This document shows, in pieces, positions 19,968 through 31,117 of a stretch of 64,000 bases of DNA; the stretch's first letter is position 1, and each line of letters starts with the position of its first letter. A program made the position numbers and the translations under genes. The notes below the pieces were generated by a model. That model was not told the origin of the DNA. It saw nothing but the letters and a program-made list of their open reading frames with translations, and ran no database searches. The stretch comes from Dryomyza anilis (taxonomy: Eukaryota; Arthropoda; Insecta; Diptera; Dryomyzidae), in NCBI GenBank assembly GCA_951804985.1, contig OX638131.1, forward strand, positions 90,966,349-91,030,348. Reading direction: 5' to 3'.

Positions 19968-22437
19968 ATGAAGATATTTTTGGCTGTAATACCAACATTT
20001 TTGGTGCTTTATATGGCATATTTATATTCATCGATGTCATTGTTGCCGAGGGATGTGACAACGGTGAGATTTAGTGCGAGTTGAATTTAAATCTAAATTA
20101 GATTAAGCCAATATTATGTTATTTAGTTTAGAGATGTAAGAGAATTAGTTTGAATTTGTTTTTTATTTGTTATTATTGAATGTACTTATGTATTTTGCGT
20201 TATGTTCCATTTTATTCATTCTAATTCTATTTGGAAGTTAAACAGAATACGATAAATACAAAATAGTTACATATATTCTAATTTGTACATACGTTCCACA
20301 CATGAGAAAAATAATATTACTTGACATATTCATACCACATTTTAACTAAAAATATTCAATATATATTCAACATATATTCCACATGCAATCCACATATGTT
20401 CCACATAGAATTATAACTTTTAATAATCAAAACAATATTTAAAACGTTTGTATATCTTACAAATTTTAAGTATATCAAATATTTTTAAATTTTTTGTACA
20501 ACTAAAGTGATTTAATTTTAATTCCACAAATTTTTTAACTAAATTCTAAAAACAACATTGTACGAGAATTAGTTTAAACTTGTTACTTATTTTATAAACT
20601 TATGTATTTTGCGTTTGGTTTCATTTTATTCATTTTAATTCCATTTTTAAGTTCAACAAAATACGGAAAATATAAAAAAGTTACATATTCTAATTTGTAA
20701 ATACGTTCTACACATGAGAAAAATAATATTACTTGACATATTCATACCACATTTAATTAAAAATATTCTATATATATTCAACATATATTCCACATGCTAT
20801 CCACATATGTTCTACATAGAAATATAACTTTTAATAATCACAACAATATTTAAAACGTTTGTATATCTTACAAATTTTAAGTATATCAAATATTTTTTAA
20901 TTTTTTGTACAACTAAAGTGATTTAATTTTAATTCCACAATTTTTTTAACTAAATTCTCAAAACAACATTTCGCAAGTTCTACTATACAAATATATTTTA
21001 GAGCGAATGTGTTTATTTCACTTATATTCCACAAGTTAATAAAACAATTTGATATAATTCATTAACATCTGCTAATTTTCAATTCCATGAATTTATCAAT
21101 GAACAGATATTGTTTGACTTATCAAAATGAACTTACGTTCCACTTATTATAAAATTTTTAATATAGCGCCGTTTTGAACATTTTAAAATGTATTTGAATA
21201 AACATTAAAATAACTTTTTACAGATTGATCGTATCATCACCAGTGGTCACCCAGTAGAACAGCATACTGTCCAAACCGTAGACGGTTACATACTTCAGCT
21301 TGTACGTATTCCACATGCAGCACAGTCGCAGAATCTGCCCAATAATACAACCCACAAACCTGTGGCTTATCTGCAACATGGCATGTTTTGTTCGTCGGAC
21401 ACCTGGATCCTAACACCACCGGCGGTAACCTTAGCCTATCAGTTAGTCGATGCCGGTTATGATGTCTGGTTGGGAAATACGCGTGGCAATCGTTATGCTA
21501 AAAAACATATTCACCTCTCCGCAGACTCGAAGGACTTTTGGAATTTTACTTTTCACGAGATAGGTGTTTATGATATGCGCGCCATAATCGATTATATATT
21601 ATCGAACACGAACAGTGAGTCATTACATTTTATCGGAGATTCACAGGGTTCGACAGGGTTTTTTGTGTTACTCGCCGAAGTACCTAAATACAATCGTGTG
21701 ATTCGAACTGCACACCATTTGGGACCTGTTGTCTATATGCAAAATGTACGTACACCATTTATGCGTTTCGCCCACATCGCCTCGGATCAGACGTTCTTGG
21801 CTCAATGGGTGCGTAATCGAGAATATATGGTGCATAGTCGTTGGTGGACGTGGATCTGCAATAAGACATGTACCAAGCAGTCTTGGTTTTATGCGATTTG
21901 CAATGCAGGCTTGAGTATGACGGGCGGCGAATGGCACTTTAATGAGGTAAGTTGAGATTTTATAGGCAAATAAAAGAATCCCAAAATTATATGAGTTATA
22001 TACTTATTAAAAATTATTTCCAATCTTTGCAGACCCTACTGCCGCTGCTCTGTGAAACACATCCTGCTGGCGCCTCCACCAATCAAATGCTTCACTTTGC
22101 ACAGCTCTATAATGTGGGTAAATTTCAGCGTTACGATTTTGGTTCTGAAGCAAATCAACGTTACTACAATAGTTCCACACCACCCGAGTATGATTTGTCT
22201 AATGTTAAGGCTTGTGTCACTCTTTACTATGGCGATAATGATATGGCTGTTGAGGGTGTCGATGTTGAAAATTTGGCCAGGCGGTTGACATGTGCCAAAG
22301 CCTATAAAATTCCCAAACAAAACTGGAATCATTTCGATTTTCTTTGGGGCGATCAAGTCAAAGAACTGATTAATGATCGCATTATTGAGGATATGCAACG
22401 GTATGAAAAGGCAGCGATGTTAAGAAGCAGGAAATAG
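19968..22437 (+). CDS. Secreted acid lipase, Lip3-like (lipase gene 1), 3 exons
   Basis: Alpha/beta-hydrolase of the animal acid lipase family (lysosomal/gastric type), which hydrolyses triglycerides or cholesteryl esters in the secretory path, gut lumen or lysosome. Exons: 19968-20063, 21224-21946, 22033-22437, both introns phase 0 and GT-AG, giving 407 aa, the usual family length. Residues 1-22 (MKIFLAVIPTFLVLYMAYLY...) form a signal peptide. Then come HTVQTVDGYIL (the family's N-terminal strand), the oxyanion region LQHGMFCSSD (~82-91), the cap-side WLGNTRGN, the nucleophile GDSQG with Ser172, Asp343 in YGDNDMAV, and His373 in NWNHFDFLWG. GDSQG replaces the commoner G[HY]SQG. The start is chosen because its exon gives a signal peptide and a phase-0 donor at 20064 matching the paralogue at 46841-50595. 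No frameshift or stop is seen. Exact substrate unknown. Confidence 0.92.
20064..21223 (+). other. Intron 1 of lipase gene 1
   Basis: A 1160-bp phase-0 intron with donor GTGAGA and acceptor TTTTTACAG. It is very AT-rich and about 70% is a two-copy tandem duplication (separate entry). Confidence 0.88.
20139..20985. repeat. Two-copy ~423-bp tandem duplication inside lipase intron 1
   Basis: 20139-20561 and 20562-20985 align along their length. Both contain, in order, 'gagaattagttt', 'tatgtattttgcgtt', 'acatgagaaaaataatatta', 'tatattccacatgc', 'atccacatatgtt' and 'aaaacgtttgtatatctta'. Differences are scattered substitutions. Each copy carries four or five TTCCAC/TTCTAC words. Confidence 0.9.
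21947..22032 (+). other. Intron 2 of lipase gene 1, absent from paralogue
   Basis: 86 bp, phase 0, donor GTAAGT, acceptor TTTGCAG. It interrupts the region before CETHPAGAS. The paralogue's exon runs straight through the equivalent place. Confidence 0.9.
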
Positions 22438-22700
22438 TAATTATAACTTTAAGTTTATTTTATTTAAATCGGTTTTATATAACTTAAATGTGTTCTTATT
22501 TACTGTGTAGATTATCCATTAATATAACAAAAAAAAAGTAAAATAACTAACATTTTCAATACCATAATAATTAAGGGAACATCGATAAACTTTTCTATAA
22601 AAAAAAGAAATCGGTTTTCTATAAAAAGACATCGGTATTCTATAAAAAAAAAGACATCGGTATTTCGATATTATAGAAAATTGACTTTCATTAAAAAAAA
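22438..22700. other. 3' flank of lipase gene 1 with a short ~26-bp repeat
   Basis: No clean AATAAA was found within 150 bp of the stop. 22570-22690 holds three or four imperfect units of 'acatcggtattctataaaaa', a small tandem repeat. Confidence 0.5.
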
Positions 22701-23280
22701 AAGTTTTTTACGGGCAATTCTTTCCCGACAATTTATTCTCTAGACAATACTTCTGCGAAACAATTCTTTTCCAAGTCAATTCATCAGTTCATATTCAATA
22801 CATCATACATGAGGTTATAGACAATTCCTTTCCGGACAATTCTTCCCCGAGAAATTTATATCCCAGAAATAATTTTTCTTTGCACCCCGAGGACAATTCC
22901 GTTCCGGAGAATTCCAATTCTCCAATGAGAGATTGTTATCTCAGAGACAATTTTTCCTTAATCCCAAAAACAATTATTATTTGAACAATTCTTCCTTGAA
23001 CAATTCTACATCGAGACAAATCTTTTAAGAAACAAATCTTCTCCGATATAGCACTTTCCCGGACAATACTCAGCCGAAGCAAATTTTTCCATAGAAAATT
23101 TTTTCACCAGATAATTCTTTCTTGAACAATTGAGACAATTCTTTGACGAAACAATTTTATCCGTGACAACTCTTTTCCGCAGAAATTTTATCGATAGACA
23201 ATTTTTCCCCGGACTTTTCTTCCTGAGACAATTCTAAATCGAGACCATTGTTAACGAGTCTATTAAATCTCTTTTTCCCC
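22701..23280. repeat. Degenerate ~15-bp minisatellite built on 'gacaattctttcccga'
   Basis: Over 0.55 kb the words 'gacaattctttcc', 'gacaattcttccccga', 'aacaattctt' and 'gacaatttttcc' recur every ~14-18 bp with much divergence. Reversed, the word reads 'gggaaagaattgtc', close to the 'gggaaagaattctac' units at 50106-50215. Confidence 0.65.
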
Positions 23281-25324
23281 AAAAAAAGAAGAGACAAATT
23301 TGAGGGTATATGAAATATACGTGAAATATATATGAAATATACCTTTTTTATTTAAACATTATGAACAAAGTTGTTATGAAATAATGTATTAATCCTTTTT
23401 AACGGTATTATACTTTCTTAAATAAATATAATGCAAGTTTCAAAACAAAATATTGATGAACACTTTTTCCAAAATTATTCCACAATTTCCACATTCTTTT
23501 AATAATGTTCTAAATTAAATTCAAATCGTAATATTAATATATGCATCATTCCTATTTCCAAATTTGACCAATTTCTTTTTTCCATTAGCAATTTTAACCC
23601 CAAATTTATGCGTTTTATTTATTTTTTGCTTTTTGTTTTATAAAATATATCTGCTGTCAAAGTTTTTATCAAATGTCAAATTTATTGTCAACATGTTTAC
23701 GCTGTCATTGACGTCTCTCATCAGGCCGGTCGGCCTGCCTGCCAGCGGCCAATGATTGCCATCAGTTCGTAAACGTTTGTCGCATGATCTGCGTATGACA
23801 AATAAATCATGATTAACGATATTAGCACCATCCGTAGGATATACGCAATAGGGTCGCCCCCAACAATGTATTTTGCATTTATTATTATTTGGGTCAAACA
23901 AAAGATTTATCAATATTAATAAACGGCCGATGGCAAAATGACATCACAAAACTATACGACCGACCGTGGCAATCTATAAGAAAAACCCGCAGAAAAATAA
24001 AATAATGATGCTGATGACAACCACGATAAGTAATCGCAAAAAGGTTTAGCTAGCTAAATAGAATACAACCATATGAATCAATCAAATAAAGGGATAAATT
24101 TAGAAAACAATTCATCAAAGTGTAGCTTATGAAAAAACTAAGGAAAAATCCCATATTATAATTCCGTAAATGAATAATTTTTATATATAAAAATTAATAA
24201 CAAAAAAATTGATTTTAAAGAAATCAATATCTCGCAGGTATAAGACAAATTGTATGGGGAATACAAAAAATCTAACATTACAATAGTCTTTCCCAAGGCC
24301 AATACTAACAAATCTAAATTCCAACATATTTCAAAATACTATTTAAAAATTTTATAATAAATTTACAACATTATAACCATAGATAATGAGACCAGTTTTA
24401 ACTTATTGACATTACATACATCAATACTATATAATTCGCAGGTGTTGATTTTGACAACATAAAAAACTAATATATTAAAATTTAATATTTTTCAGTAATA
24501 TTTATGTAAAATATACAAGCATTTAAAAATCCTATAATTTTTTTGTGTTGATAGGGAATATTTTAAAAATTAGAACCGATAATAAAAAAAATATTAATTT
24601 TTATCGTTAGTTTCAACTATGCTTTATAGAACTATAAATAATTTTTCTATTTATCATCAAAACATAAAATATAAAAAAAATACAAAAATATACTAAAAAT
24701 ATCTAAATTTTTATAGTTTAGACTCAACAGTTTCAAAATATATTGAAAAGTTAGCACACGGAAATAAATGTTCTCATAAATCATGTAGTATACGTAAAAA
24801 TTTTGCAAAAATCAATCATGATATCCAGCCATAGAATAAGTAATCATAATGATATGGTTTTTATTCATAATATATGATTATAGTAAAAATAAATTATTAA
24901 GATTAATTGAATAAAATTATGGTTATGTAGTCATGTTTTATGTATAATTTATTCATAATTCATGAGTAATTGGTATAGGTGTTATTTATTATTCATAATT
25001 CATGATTAAAATGTCATAAATTGTAACAAATAGCCGCAACCAAATAGCCGTAGCGTGCAGATGAAATAACAAATCAAAATTATGCAGAACAAAGTAAAGA
25101 AATTTGAATTTAAAAATACTAAGTCAATGGAAAAGGAACATTAAAAAACGATATAAAATATTCATTTTAATTATATTTTTCATTTATTTTTAAATGACTC
25201 ACTTATTGACACCTTAGACCGTATGTACACTGAGGAAAAAAATAAAATCAAAAAAGAAGTAAAAAATTTAAATACTTTTCGACACGTTTCTCACCGTAGT
25301 CTTTTTATTTAAATTAAATACGTA
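23281..25324. other. AT-rich intergenic with one GC-richer patch and a partial MITE
   Basis: 23700-23995 is less AT-rich than its flanks ('aggccggtcggcctgcc', 'gggtcgcccccaac'), non-repetitive here and without a convincing frame. It could be a regulatory or conserved non-coding block. From about 24756, 'cacacggaaataaatg' starts a stretch with repeated 'attcataattcatg' words up to about 25020 that resembles the TA-CAC...-type MITEs, but no matching right end was found. The remainder is featureless. Confidence 0.45.
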
Positions 25325-25395
25325 CACGGATAGAAAAGATTTGTTTGAATATGCTTGAATGTATATATAACGTAATTCGAAATCACCATAGACAT
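25325..25395 (+). mobile_element. Terminal segment of a TA-flanked repeat (CACGGATAG end)
   Basis: After TA at 25323-25324 the end CACGGATAGAAAAG leads a 70-bp stretch that matches 57208-57278 in reverse orientation, including 'aacgtaattcgaaatcacca'. Only this end is recognised. The hAT element starts 85 bp further right. Confidence 0.6.
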
Positions 25396-25479
25396 ATTAG
25401 GAATAATATGTAATTAAAATATAATTGAATTCTATAATTATTTTGTTCAGATTGTAATATTATTATACGATATTTAAAC

Positions 25480-26456
25480 TAGAGATGGTCGCGTGCCTGT
25501 TTTTGATGACACGTACACGCACGGGCACGCCGATAGGTGCCACGCACGAGCACGTGCCCGACGATTAAATTTACTGGCACGCACGAGAAGCATCATAAAA
25601 GACGGAATTTTAAAAGACACGAAGAAACACTTAAAACACGACAAAACACGAAAAAAGCACGGAAAAACAAGCGAAACGTGAAAAATAATACCGGAACCGT
25701 TTAGATTTTTGGAATCGGTTTTAAAAATGTGTTGAACCGGAACTGGAATCGGTACATATATATATTTTCTGGTTGGATCGGTACCGCTATTATAAAAATA
25801 TCGGAACCAGAACTGGAACCAATATTATAGTCCCTGTCAGGGAACGCAAAGAACCGGAATCGAAACCGTTATTAAAAATGTATGGAACCGGAATCGAAAC
25901 CCATTTAATTTGTTGGTTGAAACCGGAATCGATAACACAATTTTAAAAATTTTGAAACCCGAACCGAAACCGATATTCCAATAGGTTTTAGTCCCTGTAA
26001 TAAATAATTCAATAATTAAGTTTGATACTTTTTTAAATCCATAATGCCCGTAACTTCAACGAATAGATATCTACTGGTGCTTAGTTATCTATCGTGTAAG
26101 CAAAATTTCGTAACTTCAACGCATAGTTAAGGAGTAAAAACACCGGATAGGTAAGAGATATCTGTTCGGTACGAACACCAATAGATATCTACTCGTTGAA
26201 GTTACGGGCATAAGTAAAACAAAAACAACGGATTTTTAAGAAAAGGTTAAACTAGCACGAAATTTTTATTTTCTGAGGCTGGAAGTAAGGGTTTTTTTAA
26301 ATGGGGTTAAAACTATAAAAAAAAAAATCTTTAATGGGCGCGTGCCGGATTTTGGAGGCACGGGCACGACAGTAAGTAGCACGCACGAAGATTTGCACGC
26401 ACGAACTCAGATTTTTGAGCGTGACACGAAAAAAGCACGGCACGCGCACATCTCTA
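25480..26456. mobile_element. Complete non-autonomous hAT element with 8-bp target duplication
   Basis: Termini TAGAGATGGTCGCGTGCC and, reversed, TAGAGATGTGCGCGTGCC are flanked by the perfect direct repeat ATTTAAAC (25472-25479 and 26457-26464). An 8-bp duplication with T at position 2 and A at position 7 and a TAGAG-type end are hallmarks of the hAT superfamily, Ac-like branch. At 977 bp it encodes no transposase. The interior is a degenerate string of 'gaaccggaatcgaaaccg' words. A smaller MITE is nested at 26045-26210. Fragments of the family lie at 1-108 and 43522-43846. Confidence 0.9.
26045..26210. mobile_element. 166-bp MITE nested in the hAT element, TAA target duplication
   Basis: Its ends TGCCCGTAACTTCAACGA and, reversed, TGCCCGTAACTTCAACGA form inverted repeats that continue for about 35 bp with few mismatches. 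TAA flanks it directly at 26042-26044 and 26211-26213. A 3-bp TWA duplication suggests PIF/Harbinger mobilisation. No ORF. Confidence 0.8.
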
Positions 26457-26628
26457 ATTTAAACATAAATCGCTTTAACCGCGGATTTATATGAATTTAC
26501 AATATTAATATTTCTGCAGAAACAGATATATTTCATCAGATATTACTATATGTATGTTTGATAATTCTGCTATTTAACACATCCAACGTCAAAAAAGGGT
26601 TCTTTGAATTATATGGGTTTGGTTATTG

Positions 26629-26853
26629 CACCCAGAAAAAAATACTATATATACATATAATAGTTTTTTACTATTTAAAATAGTCAATAGGATAAATTAT
26701 TATTTTAATCGGAAAATACCATTAAATACTAGAAAATACCTTGACATTGCCATTAAGTTTATGTGAAAACATTTATTTTTTGTATACTATTAAATCAATA
26801 ATAGTCCTATTGACCAATTTTAATGGGATTTGAGGGAATTTTTTTTCTGGGTG
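26629..26853. mobile_element. MITE with CACCCAGAAAAA ends, copy 1
   Basis: The left end CACCCAGAAAAAAATAC mirrors the right end TTTTTTCTGGGTG. The interior ('actatttaaaatagtcaata', 'aatcggaaaatacc', 'tcaataatagtcctattgac') is shared with 55867-56074. Confidence 0.85.
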
Positions 26854-27038
26854 TGGTGACAACGAATTTAAAAATAATACATTTAGTATCACTACGCTTT
26901 AATTATATTAATGTTTGGCATTACAAATAATTAACAACGCTGCCTTATTTTAGCACTCAGTAACACTCACATTAATATTTTCAAGAATTCTATTTGGTCG
27001 ATGAATTTGTTTAAGTACCGCCTATAACTGTTAATACC

Positions 27039-27607
27039 ACACAGAAAAATTGCGACATCGTTCATAATATATGTGGAAAAAATCATTCTATTTATGAACT
27101 ATTCTTCGTATACACGAATCGCAAAATTTGAGCGAAATTTATATAATAAACGCGTTCATAATTTTTATGAATTGCATTCATTAAGGTATTCATATTCATT
27201 TTTTGAGGCAAAGCAGCGCAACCTCCACGTCACGTGCAATTCAACCGAGCATAAAGGCGATACTGAAAAATAGAAAAAAACCAGTCAACCATAAGGAGAA
27301 TAGGAAATACAACACAAAGTAGGTAGGTATTTGAGTATTTGTGTATGATCGTATGTGTGTACCTGCAACCATTTTGACCATTCTAAAAATAGATATTTAT
27401 ATTAACTGACGCGTCATGCCGCATGACGGGCAGTGATTATGTTTTCATAAATATTATGAAAGAGTTCATCAGAATTATGAACTCTTTCATTACGGTTTTA
27501 TGAACGATTCATAAATTGGATGAATTTGGTCATTGGTTGAGTCCTAATGAAAAATTCATAAAATTGATGAACAAATTCATAAATTATATGAACTTTTTTT
27601 TTCTGTG
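27039..27607. mobile_element. MITE with CACAGAAAAA ends, TTCATAA-rich
   Basis: The left end CACAGAAAAATTG mirrors the right end TTTTTTCTGTG. Sub-terminal sequence on both sides repeats 'gttcataa' and 'aattcataaa' words. The middle (27250-27450) is unrelated, less AT-rich sequence. No transposase. Confidence 0.7.
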
Positions 27608-27773
27608 CAGATAGCGGCAGTCTGTGAAATTTCCAATTAAACCGTAATTCAATGAGCTCAAAATAGAAACAATTAAATATAAGTAAAAGATGTGTATTAA
27701 AAAAATAATAGTTTAATTTTATAATTATATAATATAAAAAAAAGTTAATTTAAAAAAAGTGAAAAAATGAATA

Positions 27774-28016
27774 TTGTGTAAAAAAAAATATTAGCACTAA
27801 ATTTACTTTTTTTTACATTAATATGAAATGTAAAGATCAATATTTTTAATGTAAGTAATATATTTTTAACATTCAAAAAAGAACGCCGAAAATTATTTAT
27901 TCTAAACATAAATATGTTTGAACAAAAACAAAAATATGTTTGGCTGTTATTATAGTAAGGTTTTTCAACGCAATAAGCAAAATTATGTTTGGGAGAGCCT
28001 TTTTTTGCAGCGTGTA
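27774..28016 (-). mobile_element. AT-rich repeat with 'aaacatatttatgttt' motif, copy 1
   Basis: Matches the reverse complement of 56790-57070 over most of its length. Shared words include 'attagcactaaatttact', 'acattaatat', 'gaacataaatatgt' and 'cgaaaattattcattct'. It is a dispersed MITE-like repeat whose termini are not resolved. Confidence 0.65.
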
Positions 28017-28066
28017 CGTAATAAAATTTGAAGTAAATAATTTTTATTTAAATTTATTACTCTTTA

Positions 28067-28340
28067 CACAGAAAAAAAAATGTACATCATATTGATGAAT
28101 TCCGTTCTTCAAACCATGATTCATTGTATTGAAGAACCATTCATAATATTAATGACTAACGCCATCAATTTTATGAATGCTATCATAAATATGAAGAACG
28201 CTTGGTAACTGTCGAAAAAGTGTTCTTCAATATGATGATTGTATGTGAAGAATACGTTTCATCATATTAATGAACCAAAACATAAAATACAACATATATG
28301 TTCATCATATTGAAGAACGCTGTTCATTAAACCAAATTTC
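28067..28340 (+). mobile_element. MITE left part with CACAGAAAA end, copy 1
   Basis: After TA (28065-28066) the end CACAGAAAAAAAAA leads into 'catcatattgatgaattccg'. The first ~150 bp matches 41393-41540 closely. Repeated 'atcatattgatgaa' and 'atattgaagaac' words follow. No right end was identified. Confidence 0.65.
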
Positions 28341-28769
28341 TATCAAAATATTTTTTTTTGTTCATTTTTTGCCGTACTTCTCAGTTCTCAAGTAGTTCTT
28401 GTGTGTTATTTCTTATATAATGCTTGCTCGACATGCATAAATTAGTAAAATGTTTTATAATATATTTTTATAATTACATTTTTTTATTAATAAATAGTTA
28501 TAGATTTTTGAAAAAATTATTTTTTGTTAAATTTTTTTTTTTTTCGAACAATTTTTTTTTCGAACAAAAGTATTTAAATCAATATTTAAATAAATTTTAT
28601 TTAATTTTATTACGTCAGTTTTTCTTAGTGTACGATGTGGTTTTTCACTAAACGAGAAACGCGCATTAAGAAAATTAGTATGCAATATGAAACACAAGTG
28701 ATGAATAAATATTCATAATTTCGCATGTTATGATTAATAATAAAATGTATGTATCCTATTCATAATAAA
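28341..28769. other. AT-rich, nothing recognised
   Basis: Poly-T-rich with short frames of low complexity. Confidence 0.4.
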
Positions 28770-29062
28770 TACACCAGACTAAAACTCATCACACTAAAAT
28801 TCCCCACACTAAAACTCACCACACTAAAACTCACCACACTAAAACTCACCACACTAAAATTACCCACACTAAAACTCACCACACTAAAACTCACCACACT
28901 TAAACTCACCAGACTGAAATTCCCCACACTAAAACCCACCACACTAAAACTCACCACACTAAAATTCACCACACTAAAACTTCCCACACCGAAACTCACT
29001 ACACTAAAACTCACCACACTAAAATTCATCTCACTAAAACTCACGCAACTAAAACTTCTACT
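28770..29062. repeat. 15-bp minisatellite (CTCACCACACTAAAA)n, array 1
   Basis: About 19 units with variants ATTCACCACACTAAA, TTCCCCACACTAAAA and CTTCCCACACCGAAA. Its right edge passes into 'ctctacctggaaaaattc'. The same unit forms the larger array at 49490-50105. Both strands stay open because 15 is divisible by 3, so the (TLKLT)n and (FSVVS)n frames are not genes. Confidence 0.95.
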
Positions 29063-30171
29063 TGGAATAACTCTACCTGGAAAAATTCAAGGGGAAAGCT
29101 TGTTACTAATATAAGGATATTTCAAAATGTGCCAGGCAGACAATATATGAGACTCAAACGATTGAAATATTAAATATGGAGCTCTATTCAATTAAACACT
29201 ATCTTTATATAAAAAAAAAACTATTACATAAAGCGATACTTAAAAAATACAAATGGACAAACAGTAAACGTCATGTGAACTGCTTGAACTCGAACAATGT
29301 CCATTTTACGACCACCAACTAATGAGAGAACAATGAGACCGCTTCCAGCAGTAAAGGGTTAATTGGAAGAAATAGTTTGTTGAGTGAGAGCCGCGGGCTG
29401 TGTAAAGGAAAACAACCATAACAACAGCAATAACAACAACAATTTGGTTCATTGTTTTTGTCTCATTATTATTGTGTGAGTGTGTGTGTGTGGTTTTTTT
29501 TTTTAATAAATAATTTATAACTATTAAGGCCCATTTTCATGGCGCAACATGCCTTCATGTCCACGTCAGACGCGCGCCAACAAAAATAGCTGATGATGAA
29601 TTGCGAAAAGATGGATTTCGGCCGATGCCGTGCAGGATGCTACACTGGCGGAAGGAGATAAGGATGGTGCAAAGGATCACGATAAAGGGGGTCATTAGCG
29701 AATGGCCGCCCGATGTGGCTGTGTGAGGCTGTTGTTGGGTTTTTGTTTGACTATAAATAAAACTATGTATTTTCTTTATAATAGAAATAGTGCCGAGATG
29801 GTGGTTATGATATAAAAGCTGACTGCTGCGAGGTGAAGGTTTTCTTTGGCATGCTTTCAGTTATGTGGGCCGAGCATGATGAGGCTCGAAGGGTTGCCAC
29901 TTTTAAATCACTGTCATCTATTAGTCAAGGTTTCATGTTACGAATTGATGTTGTTATTTTTTTTTTTTTTGTATTACAGTCAGAATCAATTTTTTGCTCT
30001 GAGTTATTTTTAGCACACATTTGAAGCATTGAAATCGATAGTGCGATATATGTAGGCATATTTGATGTATTTTATAAATATTTTTGAAAAAATATATATT
30101 CCAAAAATAGTCATCACCATTTTTTAACATTTCTAACATTTTTCTTTTAGTTCTATAAAAGCAATATAAAA
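29063..30171. other. Intergenic, no gene; GC-richer patch at 29525-29745
   Basis: The patch contains 'acgcgcgccaacaaaaatag' and 'gaatggccgcccgatgtggc' in otherwise AT-rich DNA. No frame or repeat similarity was found. A conserved non-coding element is possible. 29475-29495 is a short (TG)n run. Confidence 0.4.
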
Positions 30172-30834
30172 CCAGTTGGTAAGGTTAGATCACATGGGAA
30201 ATTTTAAAGTAGGTGTTATTATGATAGTTAGGATTATCAAAATTATAGTCGGTCTAAGCCGACTATAAATACCCTACACATATGTGTGGTTACCATTCAA
30301 AGTGATATATAGGTCACCAGGGTATACGAATCCTGAAAATAACTACAAACATTCAATCGCTGAAGAATCTCCATTCATTTGATACCCATATTTACAAATG
30401 GGTAGGTGTACCGAATTTCGATTTTATTTTTGGAACCAAAAGTCGTTTCGCGGGAAAACATTATTTTCATGTATTTGTGCATGAAGTCAATATATATTTG
30501 ACCAAAAAAGTTTACCTAAGCACGTATACAGTAATATTGATCTGTAGATATTCATTTTATATGAGGTATTTGAACATAAGTGGTCGGTTCTCAGATCACA
30601 ATAGACCGATCATGCCAATTTTCTTGTTCAGCTCTTCTACTTTTTCTGTAATCGTGATTTCAACAGACAGACAGAAGGACAGACAGACGGACCGACGGAC
30701 ATCGCTAAATCGACTCAGGAGGTCATGCTGATCAAGAATATATATACTTTTCCATACCGGAGATGCTTCCTTCTGGGTGTTACAAACGGCATACCAAACT
30801 GAATATACCCTTTCACTCTTAGTGTAGGGTATAA
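30172..30834 (-). repeat. Dispersed 'TATACCCTACAC' repeat, copy I
   Basis: On the - strand it runs from TATACCCTACACTAAGAG (30834) through 'cacccagaaggaagcatctc', a GTCTGTCC tract and 'agtcggcttagaccgact' to a CCCAACTGG end (30172). It is a full mirror of copy II (41661-42361). Class unknown; no ORF. Confidence 0.85.
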
Positions 30835-31117
30835 AAAAGTTCAACTTTTAGGGTCAAATTAAAATCTGCAATTACCCTACTCAACAAATATAAAACTCTT
30901 GGTCCGACTATCTGTCAGTATGTCAGTCAGTCTGTCTGTCTGTTTGTTCCAGCATCACGTCTAAACCGCTAAACAGATTTGACTGATATTTTGCAACAGG
31001 ATACTATGGAGTGCGGAGAGTGATATAGACTATATAAGGGCTGGATTGGACAATGGGACGTGGCACCTCACATACAACCTAAACTTTCAATGCGTTATAA
31101 CTTGGGACTTACACCAG
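30835..31117. repeat. Second GTCTGTCTG-containing dispersed repeat fragment
   Basis: 'gtcagtcagtctgtctgtct' followed by 'cacgtctaaaccgctaaaca' has the layout of many fly dispersed repeats but is not the same family as copy I. There is no second copy in the window. Confidence 0.4.
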
